Shown here: positions 34,198-43,466 of the stretch, piece by piece
How positions within the stretch are numbered: the first letter of the stretch is position 1
Layout: the number at the start of each line of letters is the position of its first letter
Assembly: GCF_016587355.1 (NCBI RefSeq)
Contig: NZ_BNJF01000001.1
Coordinates: 3,563,721-3,627,720, forward strand
Direction of reading: 5' to 3'
Origin: Ktedonospora formicarum
Lineage (GTDB): Bacteria; Chloroflexota; Ktedonobacteria; Ktedonobacterales; Ktedonobacteraceae
Length of the DNA: 64,000 nucleotides
Notes under the pieces: model-generated
What the model saw: only the letters and a program-made list of their open reading frames with translations
Database searches by the model: none
What the model was told of the DNA's origin: nothing
Made by a program: the position numbers and the translations under genes

Positions 34198-37100
34198 TTA
34201 ATTGCTTGCTGTGCGATTCGCCCACTCCTCGCGGACATTGACGAAGTCACTGGCGGTCTGGTGCGTGTTCTCGGGCTGGACGCGCCAGATGCGAGGAAGT
34301 ACGAACTCCCAGCGCTCAAGCAAGTTCTGAGTGTGACTGCTGTGCGTTTTGCGCGCGTGCCAGTCGACGACAGTTCGTAGTGCCTCACTCTCCTGTACAT
34401 CTTCGACGCGTGAGAGTTGGGCTCCTGCCACGTTACAGCGCGCAGGGAAGTTGCCATCCATATCGAGTACATAGGCTACACCGGAGGACATGCCAGCGGC
34501 GAAGTTCTGCCCGGTCTCACCGAGAACGACGACCATGCCGCCAGTCATATACTCGCAGGCATGATCTCCTACACCCTCAACCACCGCCAGGGCTCCACTG
34601 TTGCGAACCGCGAAGCGCTCGCCAGCCTGACCAGCGGCGAAGAGTTGTCCGCCAGTCGCGCCATAGAGGACGGTGTTGCCGAGAATGGTGTTGGTATGGG
34701 CCTCGTACGCGGCTTCAGCCGGAGGCTGAATCACGATTTGCCCTCCTGTCATGCTCTTGCCTACGTAATCGTTGGCCTCGCCATGCAGGATGAGGCGCAA
34801 GCCAGGCATACAAAACGCGCCAAAACTCTGTCCCGCCGCACCGTGGAAGGTGCTGGTAATACTATTGTTCTTCAGGCCCTCATTGCCGTAGCGCCGCGCG
34901 ATCTCGCCTGACAGGGCCGCTCCAACGGAGCGATCATAGTTGGCGATGGTGTGCTGGGTCAGGACACTGCTCTCGCCATTCAGTGCCGCTCCAACCTCTT
35001 CTATCAGCGTGCGCTCGACGTTGGAGGGCTCCGCTGCCGTACGCTTGCCTGGATCAGAGCGAACAGGAAGCGAAACGAGCAGGCCAGAGAGATCAATAGC
35101 GGCCTCTTCTGAGGCTTCGAGAAGTTCCGCGTGGCCAATCAGATCCTCAAAGCGCGCGATGCCAAGCTCGGCCATGAATTCGCGCACCTCTTCCGCGACC
35201 AGAGTCAGAAAATTGACCAGGAATTGTGGGCGACCTGTAAATTTGGCCTTCAGGTCCTCGCGCTGGGTAGCAATGCCTGCGGGACAGGTGTTGAGATGAC
35301 ACTGACGCGCCATGTCACAGCCCAGCGTGACCAGGGCTGCCGTGCCAAAGCCAAATTCTTCCGCGCCTAGCAGCGCGCCAACAATGACGTCTCGTCCGGT
35401 CTTGAAGCCACCATCCACGCGTACCTTGATACGCTGGCGCAGTCCATTGCGCACAAGTACCTGCTGTGCCTCAGCCAGTCCTAATTCCCATGGCATGCCA
35501 GCATGCTTGATAGACTGAAGCGGAGAGGCACCTGTGCCGCCATCGTTACCACTGATGAGCACATAGTCGGCATGACCCTTGGCAACGCCTGCCGCGATAG
35601 TGCCAACGCCCAGGCAAGAGACAAGTTTGACGCCCACGCGAGCCTCAGGATTGACCTGGTGCAGGTCGTAGATCAATTGCGCGATATCCTCAATGCTGTA
35701 GATGTCATGATGTGGTGGCGGTGAGATGAGTGAGACACCAGGAGCGGTATGGCGCAGCCGAGCGATAAAAGGCGTCACTTTTCCTGGTGGGAGCTGTCCA
35801 CCTTCGCCGGGCTTGGAGCCCTGTGCCATCTTAATCTCGATCTCCTGCGCGCGCACAAGATAATCAGTGGTTACGCCGAAGCGCGCCGAGGCAACCTGTT
35901 TGATCTTGCTGCTGACTGGGTAACCATCCAGTGTCTCCTGATACCAGGCCGGGTCCTCGCCACCTTCACCTGTATTGTTGCGACCATTGATGCTATTCAT
36001 GGCGGCGGCAATAGTACGATGGGTTTCGGCATTCAACGCACCTACCGACATCGCGGAGACAACGAAGCGTGCGCGAATTGACTCCATCGACTCAACCTCT
36101 TCCAGAGGAATAGGCTGGCGAGCAACAAAGCGTAACTGGTCGCGCAGGTTGGTGGAGGGACGTTTGTAGACCATGCCAGTGTATTGACGATAATCCTCAG
36201 TTGAGCCGCTCTGCGCCGCCTTTTGCAGCGCACGGACCAGCAGCGGATTATAGGCGTGGTATTCGGCGTCGCGGCGGAAACGATAGCGTCCCACATCAAC
36301 CAGCTTGCGTCTGCGAGCCGGGGCGGAAGCAACAGCGGTCTCGCGCTCTTCGCGCAGCTTTGCGCTCTGCTTGCGGATTTCCTCTTCCACGCGTGCGAAG
36401 GTTACCTGCCCTTTGTGGAGCGCGGAGCCGGTGAAGCAGCGCTCCACGATCTCGGGGGAGAGACCAAGAATTTCAAACTGACCCGCGCCAATGATGTTGC
36501 GCAGGGTTGTGATGCCCATGCGCGCCATGATCTTGCACAAGCCATCCTCAATCGCGTGTCGATAATGGTCTACCGCCGCAGTGGGGGTGATATGCTCCAG
36601 GCGGCGGTCACCTGCCAGGGCTCGTACACTTGCTAGAGCTATGGTAGGGATCACTGCCTCAGCGCCATAGCCTAGCAGAACGGCGATCTGATGCACATCG
36701 CAGACCGTGCCTGTCTCGCAGATAAGCGAGGTCCTCGCGCGTAGTCCCTGGCGAATCAGTGTGTTATGGATCGCGCCAATCGCAAGTGGCATCGGAATCG
36801 GTGGTTGCTCCAGCGAGGCGTTTGTGTCGCTCAGGATCAGGAGTGAAGTACCATCTTGAACGGCTGTAATCGCTTCGGACTCCAGGCGACCAAGGGTTGC
36901 CTCCAGGGTGGGGCCTAGCAGGGTTGAGAGTGTGACAGATTGGAGACGGCTACGCTCGCTATCTCGTAAGACCTCCAGTTGGTGTTCCGTAAGCACTGGT
37001 GTATGCAGGTAGAGTTGGCGAGCGTGTTCTGGCGTCTCAGTAAGTAAGCTCTGGTGGGTACCCAGATAGCTACCCAGGGACATTACGATGCGCTCGCGCA

Positions 37101-38715
37101 GGGGGTCAATAGGTGGGTTAGTGACCTGGGCGAAGCGCTGGCGGAAGTAGTCAGAGAAGGTTGGCGAGACATGTGAGAGGGCCGCGAGCGGCGCATCATC
37201 TCCCATGCTCCAGGTTGGCTCTTTGCTCTCAGCCAATATGGGACGGAGCACCATCTCCACATCTTCATGGGTATAGCCATAGATCTGCTGGCGCGAGAAG
37301 AGGTCATCCTGTTCAAGCACCTCGGGCTCGGGTGCCTCACCTTCCAGGTCAGAGAAGTAGAGCAGGTTTTCACGCAACCATTGCTGATAGGGCTGGCGCT
37401 GAGCCAGATTTTCTTTGACCTCGGTATTGTGCAGGATTGTATGTGTTACGAGGTCCGCTGCGATCATTTCGCCAGGTCCCAGGCGACCTTTCTCAAGGAC
37501 ATTGCGTGGATCACAGGGAATCACGCCTGCCTCCGAGGCGACGATAAGCATACCATCGCGGGTGAGAGTATAGCGTGCCGGACGTAAGCCATTGCGGTCA
37601 AGCGCTGCTCCGACGATGCGTCCATCACTGAAGACCAGGGCGGCGGGTCCGTCCCACGGCTCGGTCAGCATTTCGTGATATTGGCACCAGGCGCGCTGAG
37701 CCTCATCAAGCTCTGTATCCTGCTCCCAGGCTGGGGGAACGAGCATTTGCATACTATGCAGCAGATCTCGCCCAGAATGGGTGAGTAGTTCGAGCGCGTT
37801 ATCAAGCTGAGCTGAATCGCTACCGCTGGCAGCGATGACAGGCAACAGGTCAACCAGGCGTTCGTCCCATAGAGGGGACTCCAGGCTCCGCTCGCGTGCT
37901 CTCATCCAGTTATGATTGCCTTGCACAGTATTGACTTCGCCATTATGTGCGAGCAGGCGGAAAGGCTGTGCCAGGGGCCATGCTGGAAGCGTATTGGTGC
38001 TATAGCGCTGGTGGAAGACTGCCAGCGCGCTCTCATAGCGGGGATTGCTCAGGTCAAGGTAGAAGCTTGCGAGTTGATTGGGAGCTAGCAGTCCCTTATA
38101 GATGATAGTTTGATGCGAGAGGGACGCGATATAGCAATCGGAGAGATGCTCCTGACCCAGGCGATGTTCGATCAAGCGCCTCGCGTGATATAGGGCTCGT
38201 TCGTAGGATGAGAGATCGAGGCTCTCTGGTCGCGCAACCAGCACTTGCTCAATTGAAGGGGCGGTAGCGCGGGCGCGAGCACCCAGAATGGTATAGTCAA
38301 TAGGTGGAGTACGCCAGGCGAGCACCGGGAGGTTGACCTCCTGTAGGGTCTGCATGATGATCTGGCGGCTGCGCTCGTAATCTTGGGGCGCATTCTCCTG
38401 TCGTGGGAGAAAGAGCATACCCACAGCAAGGTCTTGAATGATGGAGGAATCAATCTGCTGCCGTTCTAGCTCGGCGTGAAAGATGGAGAGAGGAATTTGT
38501 GTGAGAATGCCTGATCCATCGTTCGTTTCGGCCTCGGCGTCCTGGGCGCCCCGGTGGGTAAGGTGTGTCAGGGCTTCAAGGGCTGAACGCACAAGGGTAT
38601 GACTGGGTTTGCCTGAAAGGTTGGCGAGAAAGCCAGTGCCACATGCATCATGTTCCCAGCGAGGATCGTAGAGCGGATACGCGTTCGTGTGTTGGGCGGT
38701 GTGTGTGTGCCGCAT
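34198..38715 (-). CDS. gltB: Glutamate synthase large subunit
   Basis: Transfers the glutamine amide to 2-oxoglutarate. The start at 38715 follows GGAGG. A short propeptide precedes the nucleophile Cys25 in DACGTGFLAN (class II glutamine amidotransferase). The central and FMN-binding synthase domains include GGEDPAWYQ, KPGEGGQLPPGKV and SGNDGGTGASPLQS. The iron-sulphur cysteines are in CDMARQCHLNTCPAGIATQ (about residue 1136). A C-terminal GXGXG beta-helix follows. Length (1505) is normal. No small-subunit gene (gltD) adjoins it, so the partner must be elsewhere or a ferredoxin is used. Confidence 0.97.
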   Translation of the reverse strand: MRHTHTAQHTNAYPLYDPRWEHDACGTGFLANLSGKPSHTLVRSALEALTHLTHRGAQDAEAETNDGSGILTQIPLSIFHAELERQQIDSSIIQDLAVGMLFLPRQENAPQDYERSRQIIMQTLQEVNLPVLAWRTPPIDYTILGARARATAPSIEQVLVARPESLDLSSYERALYHARRLIEHRLGQEHLSDCYIASLSHQTIIYKGLLAPNQLASFYLDLSNPRYESALAVFHQRYSTNTLPAWPLAQPFRLLAHNGEVNTVQGNHNWMRARERSLESPLWDERLVDLLPVIAASGSDSAQLDNALELLTHSGRDLLHSMQMLVPPAWEQDTELDEAQRAWCQYHEMLTEPWDGPAALVFSDGRIVGAALDRNGLRPARYTLTRDGMLIVASEAGVIPCDPRNVLEKGRLGPGEMIAADLVTHTILHNTEVKENLAQRQPYQQWLRENLLYFSDLEGEAPEPEVLEQDDLFSRQQIYGYTHEDVEMVLRPILAESKEPTWSMGDDAPLAALSHVSPTFSDYFRQRFAQVTNPPIDPLRERIVMSLGSYLGTHQSLLTETPEHARQLYLHTPVLTEHQLEVLRDSERSRLQSVTLSTLLGPTLEATLGRLESEAITAVQDGTSLLILSDTNASLEQPPIPMPLAIGAIHNTLIRQGLRARTSLICETGTVCDVHQIAVLLGYGAEAVIPTIALASVRALAGDRRLEHITPTAAVDHYRHAIEDGLCKIMARMGITTLRNIIGAGQFEILGLSPEIVERCFTGSALHKGQVTFARVEEEIRKQSAKLREERETAVASAPARRRKLVDVGRYRFRRDAEYHAYNPLLVRALQKAAQSGSTEDYRQYTGMVYKRPSTNLRDQLRFVARQPIPLEEVESMESIRARFVVSAMSVGALNAETHRTIAAAMNSINGRNNTGEGGEDPAWYQETLDGYPVSSKIKQVASARFGVTTDYLVRAQEIEIKMAQGSKPGEGGQLPPGKVTPFIARLRHTAPGVSLISPPPHHDIYSIEDIAQLIYDLHQVNPEARVGVKLVSCLGVGTIAAGVAKGHADYVLISGNDGGTGASPLQSIKHAGMPWELGLAEAQQVLVRNGLRQRIKVRVDGGFKTGRDVIVGALLGAEEFGFGTAALVTLGCDMARQCHLNTCPAGIATQREDLKAKFTGRPQFLVNFLTLVAEEVREFMAELGIARFEDLIGHAELLEASEEAAIDLSGLLVSLPVRSDPGKRTAAEPSNVERTLIEEVGAALNGESSVLTQHTIANYDRSVGAALSGEIARRYGNEGLKNNSITSTFHGAAGQSFGAFCMPGLRLILHGEANDYVGKSMTGGQIVIQPPAEAAYEAHTNTILGNTVLYGATGGQLFAAGQAGERFAVRNSGALAVVEGVGDHACEYMTGGMVVVLGETGQNFAAGMSSGVAYVLDMDGNFPARCNVAGAQLSRVEDVQESEALRTVVDWHARKTHSSHTQNLLERWEFVLPRIWRVQPENTHQTASDFVNVREEWANRTASN

Positions 38716-38786
38716 GCAGTGTCCTCCCAAATAGATAGTCACGGTCTAAGAGGGGTCTGGGCACCTGCGTTGGAGCCTCTTGTAAC

Positions 38787-38809
38787 CAATACTCTAACAA
38801 TGAGTATTG
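38787..38809 (-). promoter_or_regulatory. Inverted repeat upstream of gltB
   Basis: CAATACTC (38787-38794) and GAGTATTG (38802-38809) are perfect inverted arms about 75-95 bases before the gltB start, where a nitrogen regulator could bind. No regulator is identified. Confidence 0.4.
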
Positions 38810-39147
38810 TAATCATTGCGTTGGAGCGCGTACGGGTTCCCTGTTGGGGAAATGGTCTAGTATTGTAGGCGAAGGTTGGATCATATGCAAGGCTCTTGCT
38901 TGCGGGATGACTACATCGAAGCGCGAGCAACATAGCTCTGTGGGGTAAGGCTACATTACCTTATTAGAGCAAGTATAACATAGCGCCAAGAAAGCATACA
39001 AGGGTAAGCCTGGCTTTTTGCTTGCTTTGTGGAGATTCTAAGGAGATTTTTATGGATCAAACTACCTCATAGCGTCTCATGTAGCGAACTGTGAGGGATC
39101 ATTGCATCGGCGACTACAAGTATACCACGAGAAGCGAGAAACCTGCT

Positions 39148-39211
39148 CACAAATGGATGGTAGATAGGCTGGTTTGCCGTTGATAGATAACCTATCTACC
39201 ATCTATTTGTG
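39148..39211 (-). terminator. 21-bp hairpin after the glycosyltransferase gene
   Basis: Arms at 39148-39168 and 39191-39211 pair over 21 bases with one mismatch; the gene's stop lies 13 bases before it on the minus strand. Confidence 0.6.
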
Positions 39212-39223
39212 AAATCGATGAGT

Positions 39224-40351
39224 TCATTGATGAAGGGGGGAGGCCAACATTTCCTGATAGGTTTCATATGTCTGGCGTGCAATCTCGGCCTGGGTGTAGT
39301 ATTTTAGGACGCGAGCACGACCACGGCGGGCGAGATCAGCGTACAGGGCAGGATCATCAAGCAGTTTACGAACCTGGGCACTTAGCTCATCGGCATTTCC
39401 CTCTTTGAAGACCAATCCCGCATCATCAATGACCAGGGGAATCTCACCCGAACTGGAACCAAGAACTGGTGTCTCGCATGCCATGGATTCGATCAATACA
39501 CGTCCGAATTGTTCCGTCCAGTTGGGGCGACTAAGAGAAGGAAGCACGAAGGCATCTATCTCCTGCATAAAGCGAGGGATCTCATAAGTGGGCAGGCTCC
39601 CCTTGAAGATTACACGCTCGGAGATGCCCAGATTGGCTGCCTGTTTCTCTAATACCTCGCGCATAGGGCCAAAGCCAACGAAAACGGCCTGGCAGTAATC
39701 TGGTAGTTTGGTAAGGGCTTCGACGAGTGTAGGCAAGCCCTTTGACTCAACCAGTCGGCCCGCGTAGCCCAGGAGGAAGGGCTCTCCTGGTTTGTGTTGG
39801 CGTGGTGGGAGCGTGCGCTGGTAGATGACCGGGTCAATGCCAAACTGGCGAATGACATGTATACTCCCTTTATAGCCCTTGCGGCGGAGCACGTCAGCGG
39901 CGTCCTGATTTCCTGCGACCGCCGTTGTGGCGTGCTTATAGTTGTAGAGCTCGATTCGGCGGAATGGGAGCGGATACTCTCGGTAAAGGTTCTGAAAAGC
40001 AAAGAAGAGCACACGCGCCTTATGTTTGCCCGCGAGGCGCATAGCATGGTAGGTCGCGAAATTGTAGGGTTCCTCATCGATGTGTACAATCTCGGGGCGC
40101 ACCTCTCGCATGATTTTGCTTAGTTCTGGATAGAAGTGCAGATGGTAACGACCATTGAAACGCATGGGGGTCTCAATCATGCGATAGCCCTCAGTATAGA
40201 GCTTCTCAAGTGTTTGCTTGCTCCCATCGTCGTGTAGCCAGTATGAGGGCGTCGCCAATGTCAATTCAACGTCTGGTAATCTGGCAAGCTCTTCAAGTTT
40301 TTTCTGCGAGGTCCCCGCGACGAGGGCCTTGGATATCATCAGTACACGCAT
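39224..40351 (-). CDS. Family-4-type glycosyltransferase
   Basis: A GT-B fold glycosyltransferase. The N-terminal domain has KALVAGTSQKKLEELARLPDVELTLATP and VHIDEEPYNFAT. The C-terminal nucleotide-sugar domain has GYAGRLVESKGLPTLVEAL, LPSLSRPNWTEQFGRVLIESMACETPV with the EX7E-type pattern, and GSSSGEIP. Donor and acceptor cannot be told. No membrane span. It lies downstream of two other glycosyltransferases, separated by a pair of dispersed repeats. Confidence 0.9.
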   Translation of the reverse strand: MRVLMISKALVAGTSQKKLEELARLPDVELTLATPSYWLHDDGSKQTLEKLYTEGYRMIETPMRFNGRYHLHFYPELSKIMREVRPEIVHIDEEPYNFATYHAMRLAGKHKARVLFFAFQNLYREYPLPFRRIELYNYKHATTAVAGNQDAADVLRRKGYKGSIHVIRQFGIDPVIYQRTLPPRQHKPGEPFLLGYAGRLVESKGLPTLVEALTKLPDYCQAVFVGFGPMREVLEKQAANLGISERVIFKGSLPTYEIPRFMQEIDAFVLPSLSRPNWTEQFGRVLIESMACETPVLGSSSGEIPLVIDDAGLVFKEGNADELSAQVRKLLDDPALYADLARRGRARVLKYYTQAEIARQTYETYQEMLASPLHQ

Positions 40352-40366
40352 AGTAATATCTTCTCT

Positions 40367-40516
40367 AAGGTCTCACGCGAAAACTAATGTGCTGCGGTGC
40401 CCCGTATGGGGTCGCGGCTAGCGCGAGTTCTATATATACGAATACCTGAGCGAGGAAGTACTAACCACCATGCAGGTGGTGCGGGTTTTCGTAGGAACTA
40501 CAGTGCGCTCAGGTCT
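40367..40516. repeat. Dispersed intergenic repeat, compound copy E
   Basis: Two adjacent partial copies: GGTCTCACGCGAAAACTAA (start of E1) through GGTCGCGGCTAGCGCGAG, and ATACCTGAGCG through GGGTTTTCGTAGGAA to GCGCTCAGG (E2). It begins 15 bases upstream of the glycosyltransferase start. Confidence 0.6.
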
Positions 40517-40565
40517 TCTATTCAAGGAATAGTAAGAAAAGATGACTGCCCTCTGGGCCTTGTGA

Positions 40566-41723
40566 TCAGGCCTTAGTATGGGCGCGCTGGTATGCTGCTT
40601 CGTAGACTTTGAGAGTCTCGGCAGCAGTCCAGTGCCAGTTAAAGGTGCGAGCTCGTTTCAGCGCGCGTGCCCGTAGATCTGCTCTGAGGGTATCGTCACA
40701 CAGGACACGATACATGGCATCGACGAACTGTTCCAGGTTATCCGGATCGATCTGGAGCGCGGCATCACCTACGACCTCAGGCAGCGAGGTACGATTAGAG
40801 CAAACGACAGGTGCGCCACAGGCCATGGCTTCCAGGGGATCGAGTCCGAAGCCCTCATAGAGTGAAGGGAAGGCAAAGAGGCTGGCTCCGCTGTACATGA
40901 CTGGCTTATCCTCATCTTCCACAAAGCGGCAGATAACCTGTTGCTCTATACCAAGTTCCTTTGCCACAGGGCGCGGATCGGGAAAGAGTGCCCCCTTCTG
41001 CTTATCTGGATTGCCTGAAATAAAGAGTTGCAGATCGGGATCGCCCAGGCGTTGTGTGAGTTGCGCGAAGGCGCGTACCAGTTGTGGCACATTCTTGCGT
41101 TGATCGAGTCCCCCCAGATAGAACACATACCGTTCATTCAGGCCATAGCGAGCGCGAGCGCGGGCCAATGTCTCAGGATCGCTTACCGGCTGAAACTGCT
41201 CGCCCACGGCTTGATAGATAACATGAACGCGTTCTTCTGGCAGCTTGAGAACCTCGATGATATCGCTCTTGGCATGCTGTGAAACCGTAATGATCTCACT
41301 AGCCTTGTGCGCGCCTCGTGCCGCGAGTTGCATATAGGCTTGTACCTTGCGGTCGGGCAGATACGCAGGCAAGCGCAAGGGAATGACATCGTGAATCGTC
41401 ACAACCGTTGGCACGCGCGGCAGGAGCGGCGGCGCGAAGTAGGGGACATGGAAGACATCTACACCCGCGTTGCGAGCAGCGGCAGGCCCTGTCATTTGTT
41501 CCCATAGGAGTTTCTGAATGTTTTTGCTGCGGCGAGCGAAGGTTGGCACGGGCTTGACCTCATAGGGAAAGGTGGTCTTGTCCGTCGCTGTTGGCTGAGG
41601 ACCCAGGAGCACATAGGAATTATGCTCATCGATCTCGTGTAATGCCTCGAGCAGGTGCAGCATGTATTGACCTGTACCCGACGCAGGATGCTGGAAGAAG
41701 AGCGCGTTGACACCTATTTTCAT
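40566..41723 (-). CDS. Family-4 glycosyltransferase
   Basis: A GT4 glycosyltransferase of 385 residues. Motifs: N-terminal NALFFQHPASGTGQYMLHLLEAL, HVPYFAPPLLPRVPTVVTIHD with the acceptor-side His, YLGGLDQRKNVPQLVRAF and [23 protein letters not shown] with the donor-binding EX7E pair. Its start overlaps the stop of the next upstream glycosyltransferase by four bases (ATGA), so the two are translationally coupled. It is probably cytoplasmic or membrane-associated, acting on a lipid-linked or surface sugar acceptor (inference). Confidence 0.92.
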   Translation of the reverse strand: MKIGVNALFFQHPASGTGQYMLHLLEALHEIDEHNSYVLLGPQPTATDKTTFPYEVKPVPTFARRSKNIQKLLWEQMTGPAAARNAGVDVFHVPYFAPPLLPRVPTVVTIHDVIPLRLPAYLPDRKVQAYMQLAARGAHKASEIITVSQHAKSDIIEVLKLPEERVHVIYQAVGEQFQPVSDPETLARARARYGLNERYVFYLGGLDQRKNVPQLVRAFAQLTQRLGDPDLQLFISGNPDKQKGALFPDPRPVAKELGIEQQVICRFVEDEDKPVMYSGASLFAFPSLYEGFGLDPLEAMACGAPVVCSNRTSLPEVVGDAALQIDPDNLEQFVDAMYRVLCDDTLRADLRARALKRARTFNWHWTAAETLKVYEAAYQRAHTKA

Positions 41724-42889
41724 GAAATGGCGACCTCGTCTGAGAAATTGGTTTGACCCTCGTAGAGGCGTTGATATACTGAGAGCATTTTACGCGCTGA
41801 CTGCTCCCAGGTAAACTTTCTGGCTTGCTCATAGCCCTTCTGGCGTAGTTCTTGCCGCAATGTTTCACTTTCGGTGAGTTGCGCGATGGCATGTGCAAGC
41901 TCATCGATGCTATAGGGGTCGACCTTGAGCGCGGCCTCCCCAACGACCTCGGGAAGCGAGGATATATTAGAGGTGATGACGGGTGCGCCACATGCCATGG
42001 CCTCTATTGGTGGGATGCCAAAACCCTCAAAGAAGGAGGGGAAAGCAAAGATCTGTGCCATACTGTACAGATGGACCAATTCGAGGTCACTGACACGCCC
42101 CAGGAAGAGCACGCGCTTTTCTAGTTTCAGCTTGCTGACCAGTTCGTGTGTCTCATCGTAGAGCCAGCCCTTACCTCCGGCAATCGCTAGCATAGCAGGA
42201 GCCTTCTTTTGCTGGTAGAGCTGATGATAAGCCTTAATGAGGCCCAGATGGTTCTTGCGTGGCTCCAGAGTTCCGACAGCAAGGATGAAGGGGAGCTTCA
42301 AACCGAATTTGTTACGTGTAGCCTCCAGCAGAACCGGGTCGCTCACGCGCTTGAAGTAGCTACCGACGCCGTTGGGAATAACAGTGAGCTTTTCGACTGG
42401 AGCTTGAAAATGCTTGATCAGTGTGCGACTGACCTCATGGGAGACAGTCGCGATCACATCGGCCTCGTTGATAGCGCGAGGTACCACCTGTGAGAGGTAC
42501 GCTGCCAGCGCGGGCGCGGCATACTCCGGGTGCTCAAGAAATGCAAGATCATGTACAGTAACGATCTTGCGCGTCCTCTTGTTAAGCGGCGGCAGGACGA
42601 AATCGGGGTTATGATAAATATCGATGGGGCCAGTGAAGAGGTTCGCGGGCAGCGGGGCGCGCCAGCGATACCAGAGAATATTCAGGTAGCGGTCCGGGAT
42701 GAGCATGCTACGTCCACGGACGTGCTCGCCTTCGGGAAAAGGATGGTCCTTTCCCGGTCGCCCACTCGTCAACAGAGTATAAGAGTTCGTGGTATCCAGA
42801 GCGAGCATTGCATCTACCAGGCGGCGTACGTAGGTACCAATTCCGGCTCCCTGCCGGATGGCGGCTGTATAGTCAATCGCGATACGCAT
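41720..42889 (-). CDS. Family-4 glycosyltransferase
   Basis: A paralogue of the next gene (389 residues), with [57 protein letters not shown] and [26 protein letters not shown]. It is the GT4 mannosyltransferase-like type common in exopolysaccharide clusters. The gene begins six bases after the HIT gene stop and overlaps the next gene by four bases. The operon is therefore HIT-GT-GT. Confidence 0.92.
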   Translation of the reverse strand: MRIAIDYTAAIRQGAGIGTYVRRLVDAMLALDTTNSYTLLTSGRPGKDHPFPEGEHVRGRSMLIPDRYLNILWYRWRAPLPANLFTGPIDIYHNPDFVLPPLNKRTRKIVTVHDLAFLEHPEYAAPALAAYLSQVVPRAINEADVIATVSHEVSRTLIKHFQAPVEKLTVIPNGVGSYFKRVSDPVLLEATRNKFGLKLPFILAVGTLEPRKNHLGLIKAYHQLYQQKKAPAMLAIAGGKGWLYDETHELVSKLKLEKRVLFLGRVSDLELVHLYSMAQIFAFPSFFEGFGIPPIEAMACGAPVITSNISSLPEVVGEAALKVDPYSIDELAHAIAQLTESETLRQELRQKGYEQARKFTWEQSARKMLSVYQRLYEGQTNFSDEVAIS

Positions 42890-42895
42890 GGGATA

Positions 42896-43255
42896 TTACC
42901 TTTGCTCATCTGGTGGAAAGGGAGGCCAACCCATCGCGCGACCACCAATGAGATGAAAGTGGAGGTGTTGGACGCTTTGTCCAGCGTCTGGTCCGACATT
43001 GGTGACAAAGCGATAACCTTGTTCCAGCCCGCGTTCAGCGGCGATCTGGCTGGCGACAGTAAAGAGGCGCGCAAGCGTCTCGCCATCTGTCTGAGTGAGT
43101 TCTTGCATGGACTCGATATGACGCGTGGGAATGACCAGGATGTGTGTAGGAGCCTGGGGATTGATATCCTCGAAGGCCACCACATCGTTATCCTGGTGGA
43201 CGATCTTGCTAGGGATCTCTCCCGCAACAATCTTACAAAATAGACAATCAGCCAT
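42896..43255 (-). CDS. HIT-family (HINT-like) nucleotide hydrolase
   Basis: A small histidine-triad hydrolase of purine nucleoside phosphoramidates and related compounds. CLFCKIVAGEIPSKIVHQDN and FEDINPQAPTHILVIPTRH are diagnostic, and the catalytic triad is QSVQHLHFHLIGG. The 119-residue length is typical. It is first in an operon with two glycosyltransferases; the sequence gives no direct link to them. A dispersed repeat lies 32 bases upstream. Confidence 0.95.
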   Translation of the reverse strand: MADCLFCKIVAGEIPSKIVHQDNDVVAFEDINPQAPTHILVIPTRHIESMQELTQTDGETLARLFTVASQIAAERGLEQGYRFVTNVGPDAGQSVQHLHFHLIGGRAMGWPPFPPDEQR

Positions 43256-43286
43256 AGCTAACCTCTTATTGTTTTTACTATTTTTT

Positions 43287-43352
43287 CCTTATACGGAAAC
43301 CTGAGTGCGCCGGCACTAGCCGCGAGAGCGGCGTTGGTTTTCGCATAAGACC
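43287..43352. repeat. Dispersed intergenic repeat, copy F
   Basis: CCTTATACGGAAACCTGAG on one end and GGTTTTCGCATAAGACC on the other are inverted relatives; the core reads TGCGCCGGCACTAGCCGCGAG. It is the most symmetrical copy and lies upstream of the HIT gene. Confidence 0.7.
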
Positions 43353-43466
43353 TTTGAGTATACATATGGATACTCTGGACACGCGAAAGGGGGCGGCCAG
43401 GTGGCATCCCCCTTTATGTATCTGCTCCCTTCACAAGAGTGAGCAGAGCCTACGCGAACCGATACA

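Larger units (their letters stand above)
38716..39223. other. Intergenic region upstream of gltB
   Basis: No gene is seen. It contains the palindrome CAATACTC/GAGTATTG (38787-38809), a direct GCGTTGGAGC repeat, and the terminator of the glycosyltransferase gene at the far end. Confidence 0.5.
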
